64,000 nucleotides of DNA, taken from Rebecca billardiae RCC1528. Taxonomy: Eukaryota; Haptophyta. A program made the translations under genes and the position numbers. The notes beneath the pieces were generated by a model. The model was not told the origin of the DNA. It was given only the letters and a program-made list of their open reading frames with translations, and did not search any database. Positions 19,910 to 30,703 of this stretch are shown here, one piece after another. Location of the stretch: positions 1,116,001 to 1,180,000 of the forward strand of contig OZ251242.1 in NCBI GenBank assembly GCA_965240325.2, written 5' to 3'. Position 1 is the stretch's first letter. Each line of letters starts with the position of its first letter.

Positions 19910-21958
19910 CTTTGCACGGCGCCGCTTGAGCGGCGGCGGTGTCGCCTCCTCCTCCTCCTCCTCCTCCTCGTCCTCGTCCTGGCTTGGCGTAGTGCCGCTT
20001 GGCGCGCCACGGGCGGGCGTCGAGCGCGCCGGCGTCGGGCCATCCCCCTCCGGTTTGGCCGCCGTGGCGCCGGCCGCCGTCGCGAGGGTCGACGACGACG
20101 ACGGCGGCGGCGAGCGCGCGAGCGCGAGCGCGGCCGCCGCCTCGTCGCGAGCCGCGCGAAGCTCTGCCGAGAGAGCGCTGCGCTCAGCCGCCAGCGCGCG
20201 CCGCTCCGCCTCCATCGACAACCGGAGGGCGGAGAGCGGCTCGGACGCCTCCGCGTCGTCGTGCGCGCACGCGCTCGCCGAGGCCGGCGTGACGCGCGCG
20301 GCGTGCGCTGCGGGCGTGGCGCCACTCCGCTGCGGCGCGGACGCCGCGGACGCCGCGGACGCCGCGGAGCGCTGCAGCTGCTGCCGCTGCTGCTGCTGCT
20401 GCTGCTGCGCCACCGGCGGTGAGATGTTCAGCTCGGGCATCGGTCGGCGCATGTCCGACTCCGGCGGCCACATGTGCGCCGGGCTCTGCGGGTCGCGCGA
20501 GTGCGGGCCGGGCTCCTCACGCCGGCGCCACGGCTCGGGCGTCTTCGGCAAGGGCTCCTCCTCCTCCTCCTGCTCGCCCCCGCCGCCACGGCCGCCCGCT
20601 GCCCAGGCCTCACGCGCCGCGGCCGGGCGGCGCCCACCGGCGTGCTGCGCGCTGGGCGCGTGTGAGGCGTCGTCGTCGCTGCTGGCGTGGTCGCCGTCCG
20701 GCGGCGCCGTCAGCCGCAGCGCGGGCTTCGCCAAGCCGCGCGAGCCGTGCGCCGCGCCCGCTCTCGCATCGCTCTCGCCGCGCCCACGCTCGCGCCGCCG
20801 CGCCGCCGCGCTCGCGCCGCTGCCGTTGCACGGGCCGTTGGAGGAGACTTGCCCGTTGCCGCCGCCATCGCTGCCGCCATCGCTGCTGCTGCTGCCGCAG
20901 CCCACGCTGACGCTCGCGTGCGCTCGCGGCGGCGGCGATGCGAGCCCGGCGCCGGCCGTGGGTGGCGCGACGGGCAGCGCCGCCGGCGGCGGCGCGAGCT
21001 CCACGGCGACAGTGACCGGGGCAGGGGCGACGGGCGGAGGCGGCGGCGGCGGGGAAGGCTCGACGGCGTCCGTTGGCGGGGCAGCGGGCGGCAGCGACGG
21101 CGGCGGCGGCGGCGGCGTGAGCGTGATCTCCGCCGGCGGCGCTCCCAGCGGCGCCACCGCCGGCGCTCGCACGTGCCGGAACGAGCCGCCGCCGCTCCCG
21201 CCGGAGCGCACGGCCGCGGCGACCGCCGAGTCTGCTCGGTGGTGAGCGAGCGCTGCGTCGCGCCTCGCCTGCTCGAGTAGCGCGCTCAGCTGCTTGCTGC
21301 CGGCGCGCTCGCGCTCGAGCTCGGCGACGGCGTCGGCGAGCTCGGCCTTCCAGCCCGCCACCGCTGCCTCCACACGCACCGACGTCCCGCCGCGCTCGCG
21401 CTCGAGCTCGGCCACGGCGTCCGCCAGCTCGGCCTGCCACGAGCTCAGCTCATCGCGAAGCGACGCGGACGCGTTGCGCTCTGCGGCGAGGGCGCGCTCG
21501 AGCTCGGTGGTCATCGAGGTGGCGCGCTCGAGGTCGGCGCGCGGCACGCTCTGCTCGCCGCCGTCGCCCGCGCTCGCGTGCATCCGCGATCGCAGCGACG
21601 CCTCGAGCCGCCGGCCCTCCGACTGCGCGCGCTGGCAGTCGCTCGTGACGGCCTGGAGCCTGGCCGAGGTGACGGCCTCAGAGTCGTCCACCTCGGCGAG
21701 CGTGGCTGCGAGGAGCTGCCGGTTCACCGCGAGCTCGGCGGCGAGCGCGTCGCGCTCACGCTGCACCGCGAGCTTTGCGTTGTTCACCTCGTCGAGCCGA
21801 ATCGCCGTCTGCCGCAGGCGCAGCACGACCGACTTGAAGTCGGAGGGCGCGATGGCGCCAACGGGCATCGCGTGGGCGACCGGGGAGGGCACACGCACGC
21901 TGCTGTCGTCCGAGCTCCAGCCGCCCGTGCTCGGCGGGTACCGCCGCCCGTCGTCCAT
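18017..21958 (-). CDS. Coiled-coil membrane protein with two WSC domains
   Basis: 1313 residues from the Met at 21958 (MDDGRRYPPSTGGWSSDDSS). The upstream frame to 22354 contains dispersed repeat R1 and is probably not translated. In order: a heptad-rich coiled coil (about 50-270) with two copies of the phrase ELADAVAELERER; long Pro/Ala/Ser-rich disorder; a TM helix near 701-721 (SIACMALALLLLFSLVALVA); Pro-rich linkers; WSC domain 1 (about 928-1056, EWAGCYYDD...CYCAHALP); WSC domain 2 (about 1071-1173, AYVGCFDDG...CSCGHRHPEG); and a second TM helix near 1238-1256. WSC domains bind glycans in wall-stress sensors and secreted enzymes. The two helices would place both WSC domains on the same outer or lumenal side, with the coiled coil inside. 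It may be a surface glycan sensor or scaffold; the function is inferred. Confidence 0.78.
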
Positions 21959-22460
21959 GGGTGGCCCCGCGGGATGCGCCCCGCACGCCAGCCACGCACA
22001 GGCCGGAGATGACGACCACCACCACCGAGTTGAGAACACAGCGGCGCCTGGTGAGCAAGCGAGGGTCCGGTGCTGCGCTGGGCAATTCCTCGGACTAATT
22101 CTATGATTTAAAGACACAGGCACGAGGGCGCTGGGGCGCAGCTCGCGCGGAATCTCATCATCAAACGTTTGTGGTCGTGCGGTGAAGCCTGTCGTTACAC
22201 GTGCTGTGCTGCCGTGCACCGGCAGTTTGACGAACGTTGGGAATCCGGCGGCGGTGCCGCGTGGACAAGCGGACTTTCCGCACTGACCGGTGACATCACT
22301 CGCCACTCGCCCTCGGGCGGATGGATCATCCTCATCATTGGTTGCGAATCCCAACTAAGAGGTAGCCTAGTATCCTTAGTGCTGCGAGGTCTCACGCGGC
22401 GCGAATGCCGTGTCGGCAGCGGCCAGTCGGCGCCTCCCTGCCGTGGCGCGTTGCCGCAGC
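21959..22460. other. Intergenic region between WSC and GNAT genes
   Basis: It includes the 5' region of the WSC gene and the 3' region of the GNAT gene, both on the minus strand. A copy of dispersed repeat R1 lies at 22094-22145. No other element is recognised. Confidence 0.5.
22094..22145 (-). repeat. Dispersed repeat R1, copy b
   Basis: ACTAATTCTATGATTTAAAG, then ACACAGGCACGAGGGCGC, in reverse orientation to copies at 36 and 49695. Here it is in the same frame as the WSC gene's upstream extension (translation ALVPVSLNHRIS). The left part of the element (CGAATCAGGAGAG) is not preserved in this copy. Confidence 0.75.
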
Positions 22461-23258
22461 CTAGGACGCAGCCGCCACCTCCGGGAGGCACGCGGCGTCG
22501 GCGGCCGTCGAGCTGTCGGCGGATGCTGCCGCAAGCCGCGGCGCGCATGCAGCTGCCGCCGGCTGCTCGTCGGCGGCGGGCGCGTCGGCCTCGTCCCCGC
22601 CCGAGGGCGGCGTCAGCGGCGCGCGCATCTCCATCAGCCTCGCCACCGCGCTGTCCGGCGCGCGCATCTCCGTACGCAGCGCCGACGCCCAGCGGAAGCC
22701 GAGCGACTCGTACAGCTTCACCGCGACCACGTTGTTCTCCGAGCCGGCGACGAGCAGCGAGCACGGCTTGGGCTTCTTGCCGCTGAGCATGCCCTCGACG
22801 AGCAGCTGGCGGCCGATGCCGAGGCCACGGTGCGAGCGCAGCACGTACACAAAGTCGACGACGATCATGCTGCGCCGCTCCTCCTTGAGGAAGCGCTGCG
22901 TGCGCCGGAGCATCCCCACAATCCGCTTGCCGCCGCCGGCCGTCGGCACGGTCGCGACGAGCAGGTCGCGCGGGAAGAGCTGCTTGCAGCGCGAGTCGAG
23001 GAGGCCCTTCAAAAACTCCGGATCCTGCCCACGCGCGATGCACTCCTTCCGAATCTCGCCCAATCCGGCTGCGCTCTTCGCGGGGCTGACGCTCACCACC
23101 GGCCGAGGGTGCTCGACCAGCTCCGTGTCGCAGCTGCTCGCGAGCGAGGCGAGCGAGGAGGTGGAGGCGTGGCGCTGGGGGCCGTGCGACCGGCTCGAAG
23201 CGCCCCCCGGTGCCTTGAGCGTCGACGGCGAGGTGGGCGTCGTTGGCGACGCCGTCAT
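22461..23258 (-). CDS. GNAT-family N-acetyltransferase
   Basis: 265 residues. The acetyl-CoA pyrophosphate-binding loop is R144-G-L-G-I-G149 after strand VVDFVYVL (133-140). The C-terminal GNAT element is NNVVAVKLYESLGF (175-188). The first 60 residues are Ser/Pro-rich and the last 60 Ala-rich; both look disordered. The fold is of the RimI/generic protein-or-small-molecule acetyltransferase type. The substrate cannot be told from sequence. No targeting peptide is evident, so it is likely cytosolic or nuclear. Confidence 0.85.
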   Translation of the reverse strand: MTASPTTPTSPSTLKAPGGASSRSHGPQRHASTSSLASLASSCDTELVEHPRPVVSVSPAKSAAGLGEIRKECIARGQDPEFLKGLLDSRCKQLFPRDLLVATVPTAGGGKRIVGMLRRTQRFLKEERRSMIVVDFVYVLRSHRGLGIGRQLLVEGMLSGKKPKPCSLLVAGSENNVVAVKLYESLGFRWASALRTEMRAPDSAVARLMEMRAPLTPPSGGDEADAPAADEQPAAAACAPRLAAASADSSTAADAACLPEVAAAS

Positions 23259-23643
23259 CTCCCCGTTGGCACGCTGATGATGGAGTGGAACGCAGCAGCA
23301 CCTGGCGCAGGGCAGAGCGGTTGGCTGGCCGCTGGACCAAGGGTGGTACGTGACGACCAGTCTTTATGAGTCGGGAATTGAACTGCGGGAGGTTGCCAAG
23401 AAATCGGTCGACGGATCCCGCACGGCCGCCAATCAGATGCGCGCAGCCAAGCCACGCAAAAATGCGATGCGGTAGTGCAGTGGATTTTTGGAGTAGTAAT
23501 TGTGAGTACGATTTTGAAAGAAGTAAAATGATGGGCTCGTTTTAGCCGGCGCGATGGCGGTTGCCGGTTGGCGGCGGTGCACACGGGGCGGAGTGCGCGC
23601 AATGATTGGCATGGCATGCCCCCGCGCGTGAGGACGAGCGCTC
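23259..23643. other. Intergenic region, no gene seen
   Basis: It lies between two minus-strand genes. A relatively AT-rich block at 23460-23535 (TGGATTTTTGGAGTAGTAAT) could be the promoter side of the GNAT gene or the polyadenylation region of the next gene; I cannot decide. Confidence 0.4.
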
Positions 23644-24132
23644 TCACTCGCCGCCCTCGGCGGCCGAGACGTCTTCGACGGGCTGCCCGGGCGGGCGAAA
23701 GCCTGGCACCCGCCGTGCCATCCGCCGGATGTCGGTCCAGCCGCCGCCCTTGTAGTCCTCGTCGGCAGAGCGGGCACGCGCGTCGGATTTCCTGCCCTCC
23801 GAGCCAGGGACCTCGCGGTAGAAGCCGCTCTTTCGCTTGCCGTAGTAGATGTGCCCACGCCCGAGCCGATTGTTCAGGAAGTCGTCGATCACATTGTCCA
23901 TCTCATCGGTGAGCGCGCGCCAGCGTGACTGGAGTACACCACCCTCCCGCTCGGCGCCCACCGCCTCGGCGTCGTCGTCGTCAGGGCCGACGAGCATGTG
24001 TGCAGCGCACGTGCTGCGACGATGCCGCGACACTGCAAGGCCTCCGCGCGACGCGCACGCGGCGGGACGCGCACCTCGCGCCGCGTGCGCCACCAGAGAC
24101 AGAAGCAGGAGCCGCCGCGTCGTCGGCCCCAT
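23644..24132 (-). CDS. Small protein with probable plastid presequence, unknown function
   Basis: 162 residues from the Met at 24132. The N-terminus MGPTTRRLLLLSLVAHAARG is signal-like and is followed by an Arg/Ala-rich transit-like part (ARPAACASRGGLAVSRHRRS). The frame is open upstream to 24273. The body contains MDNVIDDFLNNRLGRGHIYY and GKRKSGFYREVPGSEGRK, a charged and probably folded core, with a Pro/Gly-rich tail. I do not recognise the family. It is divergently transcribed from the OTU gene, with 301 bp between the two starts. Confidence 0.65.
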   Translation of the reverse strand: MGPTTRRLLLLSLVAHAARGARPAACASRGGLAVSRHRRSTCAAHMLVGPDDDDAEAVGAEREGGVLQSRWRALTDEMDNVIDDFLNNRLGRGHIYYGKRKSGFYREVPGSEGRKSDARARSADEDYKGGGWTDIRRMARRVPGFRPPGQPVEDVSAAEGGE

Positions 24133-24433
24133 CGTGCTGGTCGGCCGCACCCGCAACGATTGATTATTGATCAGTAGCGAGCGTGACAATGTTGAGATCC
24201 CCCCACGGCTTCCGGCCAGGTGCCCTTTTTTAAGAGATGCCGCCCACCGTCGCCGGGCTGTCACCGTGCTCACGTGGCCCGTGCGCCTCGATCTCCCGCG
24301 CCCCGAGATGATGATCCACCAGGCAGGCGTGCGCGCAGTTGACGAGGCCGGGCACCTTCACCTTGTGCACCAACTTAGTAGTGTAGCCGCCGAGGACGGC
24401 CCCCGCAAAAGCGGTGGGGGGGCGCGCGGGGGC
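24133..24433. promoter_or_regulatory. Shared divergent promoter region
   Basis: The minus-strand small protein starts at 24132 and the plus-strand OTU protease at 24434, so these 301 bp should contain both promoters. Less GC-rich words occur near 24155-24180 (ATTGATTATTGATCAG). No core motif is proven. Confidence 0.4.
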
Positions 24434-25147
24434 ATGACGGGCTGGTCGGACCCGCTCGGCATCGGCCCCACGACGGCGTACGTCTCGGCCCGCATCGACG
24501 AGTTCTCGACTGCCACCCAAAGCATCTGGCGCGACGCGTGGGAGTCCGTCGCGCGCTCGTCGACGGAGGAGCTGAGCGCGCGCGGGCTGGCAGTCCTCAC
24601 GAACGGCAGCACGGTGGGCGCGGATGGGTCGGTCAAGGAGGGCAGGGGTGGCGCGAGCGGCGCCGAGTCGGATGCCGCGCCGCTCGTCGTCGCCGCCGAC
24701 GGGCCGCCGGCGCCCGGCTCCGCCTCCACGAGCGGGCGCTCGCGCCGATCCGCGCTGAGTCTCGTCTGCCACACGGCTGACGAGGCGCAGCTCGAGCAGG
24801 AGCCGCTGGCAGGCGCGGCCGCGCCCGCGGCGGAGAGCTCGCAGCACCATGGCGCGGCCGGCGCGGCCGCGATGGACGGCCTCGCCTCGCCCAAGCGCAG
24901 CGCGCTCAGCCGGCTGCGCACGCCGCGCCGACACCGGCCCGGGACGGCCGATGCGCCCGCGGAGGCGACGCTGGTGGCCGAGGGCGTGGACGCGCCGCCC
25001 GCGAGCGAGCCCGCCGTCGCGCCGCTCACCGCGCGGCTGCAGCGGCGGCTGCTCACGCCGCGCCGCGCGCGGCCCGGCCACGGTCGGAGCGCGAGCGCGG
25101 ACGCCGCGGCCGCGGCGAAAACGGCCGAGGCGGCGCGTGCCGCGCTC

Positions 25148-25179
<32 letters not shown>

Positions 25180-25550
25180 CTCGGGCGCGGAGGCGCCGCC
25201 GCCCGCGTCAATCTTCGAGTGGCTGCCTCGGCGCAAGACGCCCGGGCGCTCCCGCGCGCGCACGCCCGTCGCCGCCGCGCCCGCTGCCGCCGAGAGCGGC
25301 AGGGACAGCGCGCTTGCAGGCGCGAGCGGCGCCGAGCCGGCGGCCGCTGCGGCGCCGGCCGCTGCGGACGGCGCCGGCCACTCGCCGTCCATCTTCGAGT
25401 GGCTCCCGCGCCGCTCGAAGACGCCGGGCCGCGCGCGCGCGCGCACGCCCAACGCTGGCGCGCCGGCCGCGGCGGACGACCCCATGGGGAACGGCCCGCT
25501 CGTGCGCGCGCGCAGTGCCACCGCCACTGTGAGCGGGCCAGGCGGCGTTG

Positions 25551-25592
<42 letters not shown>

Positions 25593-27248
25593 AGCAGGCG
25601 GCGGCGGATGCGGCCGAGACGGATGGTGGTGCGCACTCGTCGCTGTTCGAGTGGCTGCCGCACCGGCGCGCGCCGGCGAGCAAGCGCGCCGCGCGCGACT
25701 CGAGCGCGACCGCGGCCACTGCCCCAACGGCGGGCAAGGGCGCCGGCGGGGCGGAGGGCGCAGCCGGCGCGGCCGGCACTGCGGGCGCAGAGGCGGAGGC
25801 GGGCGGCGGCGGCGGCGGCGCGGCTGACTTGGCCGCCTCGGTGTCAGACGCGGAGTCCTCCGCGCACTCGTCGATCTTCGAGTGGCTGCCCCGGCGCAGC
25901 AAGACGCCGGCGCGCGCGCGGCCGCGCTCGCCAACAAAGCCGGCCGATCACGCCGCGAGCAGTGGCACGGATGGAGCCAGCCAGGCGGCGGAGGGCGGCG
26001 CCGAGGGCGGCGCCGCGGCCGCGCTGGGCGCGGCCGCGGGCACGCCCGCGCCGCCGCCGCCGCCCCGGCGGCGGCGGCGCAAGGCGGAGCAGCCGCCCTC
26101 GGTGGAGCAGCCCTCGGCCAGCGCCGGTGCGGCAGCGCTCGAGCAGCAGGGCGGAGCGGATGCGGGCGTGGTGCAGCCGGTGCCTGCTACAGCGTCAGCC
26201 GGCGGCGGCGCGGCGGAGGGCGGCGGCGGCGGCGGCGCGGGTGGCGGCGCGGGCGGCGCGGCGCAGGGCGAGGGCCTCATGGCGCGGATGCGGATTCGCC
26301 GACGAGACGCGCCGTCGGCGCCCAGCACGGCGTTCGACTTGAGCGTGGGCACGATCCCGGAGTCGGCACACGCCGACATGCCGGCTGGCGGCAGCGCGGG
26401 CGGCGCGGGCGGCGGGGGCGCCGCCGGCGGCGTGGCCGGCGCGGACGGCACGGATGGCGGTGGCGGCGGCGGCGACGCGGGCTCGTCCGCGCCGTCCGCC
26501 GCCGGCGACACGCCGCGCGGCCGGCGGTATGGGCTGAGCCTGCTGTCGGGCCGGAGGCACCGCAGCGCCGACGGCGACGACGAGCGTTCCACCACCAACA
26601 CCGCAGGCTCGGTCTCGGAGTCCGGCGCGACGCTGGCTGGCGGCGCGCACGGCGGCGCGGCCGACGCGGCCGCGGACGTTGGCGGCGACCCGGCGGCCAG
26701 CGGGCACGCCGACGGCTCGAGCGCGGCGGCGCCCGTGTGCGACAAGTGCGACGGCGCGCACGACACGCACAAGTGCCCGCACTACCCCAAGGAGCGCGAC
26801 GACCACCCGGACGCCAGAACGCGCCCGACAAAGGCCGCCCGGGACGCGGCGTCGACAAGCGTCAGCCTGGTCGGAGCCAAGGTGGTGCCGCAGCCGGGCG
26901 ACGGCAACTGCCTCTTCCATGCACTTTCGCACGGGCTGTCCGACGGCTCGACGGCGGTCACGCTGCGGCGCGAGGTGGCGGCGTTCATCGAGAAGAACGC
27001 CGGGCTCGAGATCGCCGCGACGCCGCTCGCGGAGTGGGTGCGCTGGGACGCGGGCACTTCCATCGCGTCCTATGTGCGGCGCATCTCAATGGGTGGCTCA
27101 TGGGGCGGCGGCATCGAGATCGCGGCGGTCGCGGTCATGCGCGGCGTGAACGTGCACGTGTTCGAGGCGACGCGCGACCCGAGCCGGTTCGCGCGCATCG
27201 GCCACTTCCCCGCCACGCGCGACTCCGCCGTCACCGCCGCCGCCGTCA

Positions 27249-27279
<31 letters not shown>

Positions 27280-27421
27280 TCCGGGCGAGGCCCCGAAGGA
27301 CGGCGTGCGCAACGTGCACGTGCTGTACCGCGGCGGCGTGCACTACGACGGCCTCGACGGCGGCACGCTCGTGCAGACGGCCAAGGCGGCGAAGGGCGGC
27401 GGCCATTTGAGCATCAGATGA
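24434..27421 (+). CDS. OTU-family deubiquitinase with zinc knuckle and four FEWLP repeats
   Basis: 995 residues from [20 protein letters not shown]; the frame is open upstream to 24167, but that part is Arg/Leu-rich and not convincing. Residues 1-750 are disordered and Ala/Gly-rich with four copies of a motif like [13 protein letters not shown] near residues 258, 318, 403 and 477. A CX2CX3HX4C zinc-knuckle-like motif is at C769, C772, H776 and C781. The OTU domain follows, with D823-G-N-C826 ([10 protein letters not shown]) as the catalytic Asp/Cys region and H970 in GVHYDGL as catalytic His. OTU enzymes cleave ubiquitin chains; linkage preference cannot be predicted. The repeated basic FEWLPRR motif resembles a short linear docking motif. 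Confidence 0.88.
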
Positions 27422-27638
27422 GCGGCGGCCGACGGCTGCCGTCGCGTGCCTCGACTGTTACCCGCGCAGGGCTCTCTCTCAAAGCGGCTCGGTGGACCGT
27501 GGCCGTGCCGGCCTAACTCGGGAGTCCGGGCTCCGGCGGTACAGGACCTGAGGACCAGTCGTTCACGCAGCAGCTTTCCTGCGACACAGGCGACAGGGAC
27601 ACTGAACAGTGGACATCGAACCGATGTAGATAGAGTAC

Positions 27639-27750
<112 letters not shown>

Positions 27751-28485
27751 TGGAAACCCACGAGAACAAAGGCACGACTTCACGCTGGGGACCAGCCCGT
27801 CGCGGGCCTTTATTTGACGCCCCGGCTAACCTCAAACCTAGGTCTGTCTGTCGGTCACATATGCGCAATTCGCGTACCCGCTTACGCGCTCGATAGTCTG
27901 ACAAAAGCCGCTCGTCGTTCGGCGCTTTGCGTACTCACATTCGTGCGAATCGCATCGGCCCATTATTCGTCGTGTCGCGAGTTCAGTAGTTCACACTTGA
28001 CATTCGCACGAACCGTCGGTTTTTCGCTAGACATAGTTCACGAGCGAAAGGGCGCGCTGATATTGGCACGCGGGTATCATCTTGCATTTGACATATGAGC
28101 GTCGGAGCAACCTCGCCAGGGCTCCAAGACGGTACTCACCGGACACCGCGGTAAATACCGTTAACCGGTGCGTACCGGTGCGTACCGGTATGCACCGCCA
28201 CAAACTGCCGCGCACCGGTGAGAGTCCGGGAGGGGTCGTGTGCGCCCGGACCACAGCACCCGCGAGTACGGACTACGCGGAGCTGTCACTTGTCAGTGTC
28301 CGACTGGTCGGAGTCACTGATGCTGGCTGGCACTCTCAGTCAGGGAAGGCGACCGTACGCCGCCGATTTCGTCCAATAATTGGGCTGTTTCTATCTATCA
28401 GTAAATAGGCCCAAAAATTTTCTTCGACTCGGGCCGGCGGGGCCCCGGGGGGGACACCCCCCCGGACCCCCCCGCGGTGCGCGCA

Positions 28486-28536
28486 CCGGTGTACCGGTAC
28501 ACCGGCGCCTGCGGCGCCGGTGCACCGGTACGCGTA
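28486..28536. repeat. GC-rich near-palindrome built from ACCGGT words
   Basis: Arms of 24 bp (28486-28509 and 28513-28536) are nearly reverse-complementary around the centre GGCGCC-TGC-GGCGCC. Related CCGGTGCGTA words are tandem at 28164-28190. It may form a hairpin. Confidence 0.65.
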
Positions 28537-29292
28537 CCGAGCACCGGATCTTTGAGCCCTGAACCTCGCGCGGCCTCGCGTCGACGACGTCCCGTGAAGG
28601 ACGAGAGGCGAGAGCCCACGCCATTCCAAGGGTCGCCCTTGATTCACGTCTCGTTCGGTCGCGCGACGAGCGGCTCGCGTGCGGCGCCAAGCGAGCGACG
28701 GGGGGCGCGCGGCGGGCGCACGCGCGAGGCTGCCCACCACGCGCACGCGCGCGAACCCGCCGGCTCGGGCGACACGCGCCGCCTCAGCTCGAGCACGAGC
28801 GCGAGGCGTGGCGCCGGCCCGGTCGGGCGGCGGAGGGCTCGAGCTGCCGACTGCGCGCGACGAGCGGCTCGCGTGCGGTGCCAGCGGATGAAGCGACACG
28901 CGCGGCGTGCGCATACGCGCAGGGCCGCCATCCACGCGCGAGCGCGCGACTGCGTGCCTTCCACGAGCTGCGGCAGGCGGCCGCGGGCTGGTCGGCGGAC
29001 GGCAAGGTCGGCGGAGTGCCGCCCGCGGCCGGCGTTTCGCTTGGGCGCGGGCCACACTCTCACTCACAGCGCGGGGCGTGGTGCTGCAGACGGGCCAGTC
29101 ATTGCAGCGCGCACTCCGTGCCCAGACGTGCACACGCGCGCGCGTCGTCAGCCCGCCGCTGCGCCCCTGTGGCGCCCATGGCAGCGTCGGAATGGCAGCG
29201 TCGGAATTCCGAGCTCGGGCCACCGGCCCGGCGTGCCATCGTGCGTTTCAGAAACAGGTTTCCAGCCCAAGTTGACGCGCAGCGCCAACCCA

Positions 29293-29964
29293 TACAGGTG
29301 GGTGAGGGCAGAATGAGACAAAATCCCGGATCGTGTTTTGCGCTCCACCACGATGGCGCTCACGCCCTTCGCGCACGTCGTCGTGGAGGGCATCAGACGA
29401 AGAGTTCAAGCTGCGAGTCTCGTGGGCTAACTCCATGCCGTTGAGGAGCACGAGCACCATCAAGTTTGTCTCACTTTGGGGGGGGGAGGGCACTTTGAGA
29501 CAAACCGCGTGCGCACGCCCGACGAGCTCACCAACTGGGGAGAGCAAGCTTCCCATGGGCTCTTGGCGCGTGTCTGACGTCCCTACTGCCTCCCATTGCA
29601 TGGCCAGCCGTCAGGTTGGCGTCCCCTTGCAGTAGTAGACTACCTTGCTCACGTCACTGAAGGGCACCGTGCATCGCGGTTCGCGGCCGTCTCACAGTGG
29701 CGGGGCACGTTCGGCGGCTACGTTTGGTGCGTGCAGGCCAGGCATGGGCAGCGGAGCGGCCGGCAAACGAGCGGAGGTGCCAGGCATGCACCTTGGGCAC
29801 ACATGCGACGCGTCTTGACAGACTTGCGTCCACCTCATCGGGCGCTGTAGCGCGTGCGAGGCGGGCGCCATGCACCACGCCCAGTGGGCGCCACTGGGCC
29901 GCCACTGGGCCGCCGCCTTTGTCTGAAAGTGCCCTCTGTCTCATTCTGCCCTCATCGACCTGTA
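29293..29964. mobile_element. Possible non-autonomous element bounded by inverted repeats
   Basis: The arm at 29293-29320 (TACAGG, then GAGGGCAGAATGAGACA) is the inverse of 29937-29964, with about two mismatches in 28. A second pair, GGGCACTTTGAGACAAA at 29488-29504 and its inverse at 29918-29934, lies inside. TTTGTCTCA (29465) and TGAGACAAA (29496) also form a local hairpin. No transposase frame is seen, and target-site duplications were not found by eye. Confidence 0.4.
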
Positions 29965-30703
29965 CAGGGGGGGCCAGATGAAGTTTCCCACTTCGGAAGG
30001 GAAGCCATGGCGGGCGTGAATGCCCGTCCCAACGCGATCTAAGGCCCCAGCGCCACGGCCCGGTCACTGGGGCGTGGCGTAGGCAGGTCGGCGTCGCCGT
30101 ACGAGCGCGTGCGCGTGAGTGACAGCTTCCCTTCCGACTTTTCGACCACTCTCACGTCCACGTCCACGACCCCGTACGACCGGCGCGCCGGTGAGGTTGC
30201 GCATGAGAAGGATGGGCAGGTAGCGGCCAGGATCACCGTTCTGACGGTCATACTGCCCTCTGGGGCATGCATTGCGACGGTGCATGCCTGGCAATGGTCC
30301 ACCTGACCCTACAAGCCGTGGATCTGACGAGCAAGGTTGGCTGCGCGGTAGTCGTGCGACCGCCGTCCGACACGGCTGCCGTGCGAATACGTTTGGCGTG
30401 TGCGCGCCTGTCAACGGCAGGGTGATCAACGACCGGCATGGCTAGCAAGCTGATCAGGACTAGTAACATCCTTGTCTGGGACCACGTCACGCCATTTGGC
30501 GACCTCGCCACCGCTCAATGCCCGTCCAGAGGCACTGACGTGCCGCACTACCTGGCCAGCCACCGCCAAAGTGGGGCCCACCATCTGGACCCCCCTGTAT
30601 ACTTTACACGTCGTAGTCTAACTCTACAGCACGTAAGGTAGATGATACAATGTATCATCATACTGTAGTAGCTAACTGTGACTGACGAGATCGAAGATCA
30701 GAG

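Noticed and set aside
28336-29316. Overlapping frames of 279-295 residues on both strands
   Set aside because: Both are Arg/Ala/Pro-rich, lack domains and occupy the same DNA, typical of chance frames at this GC level.
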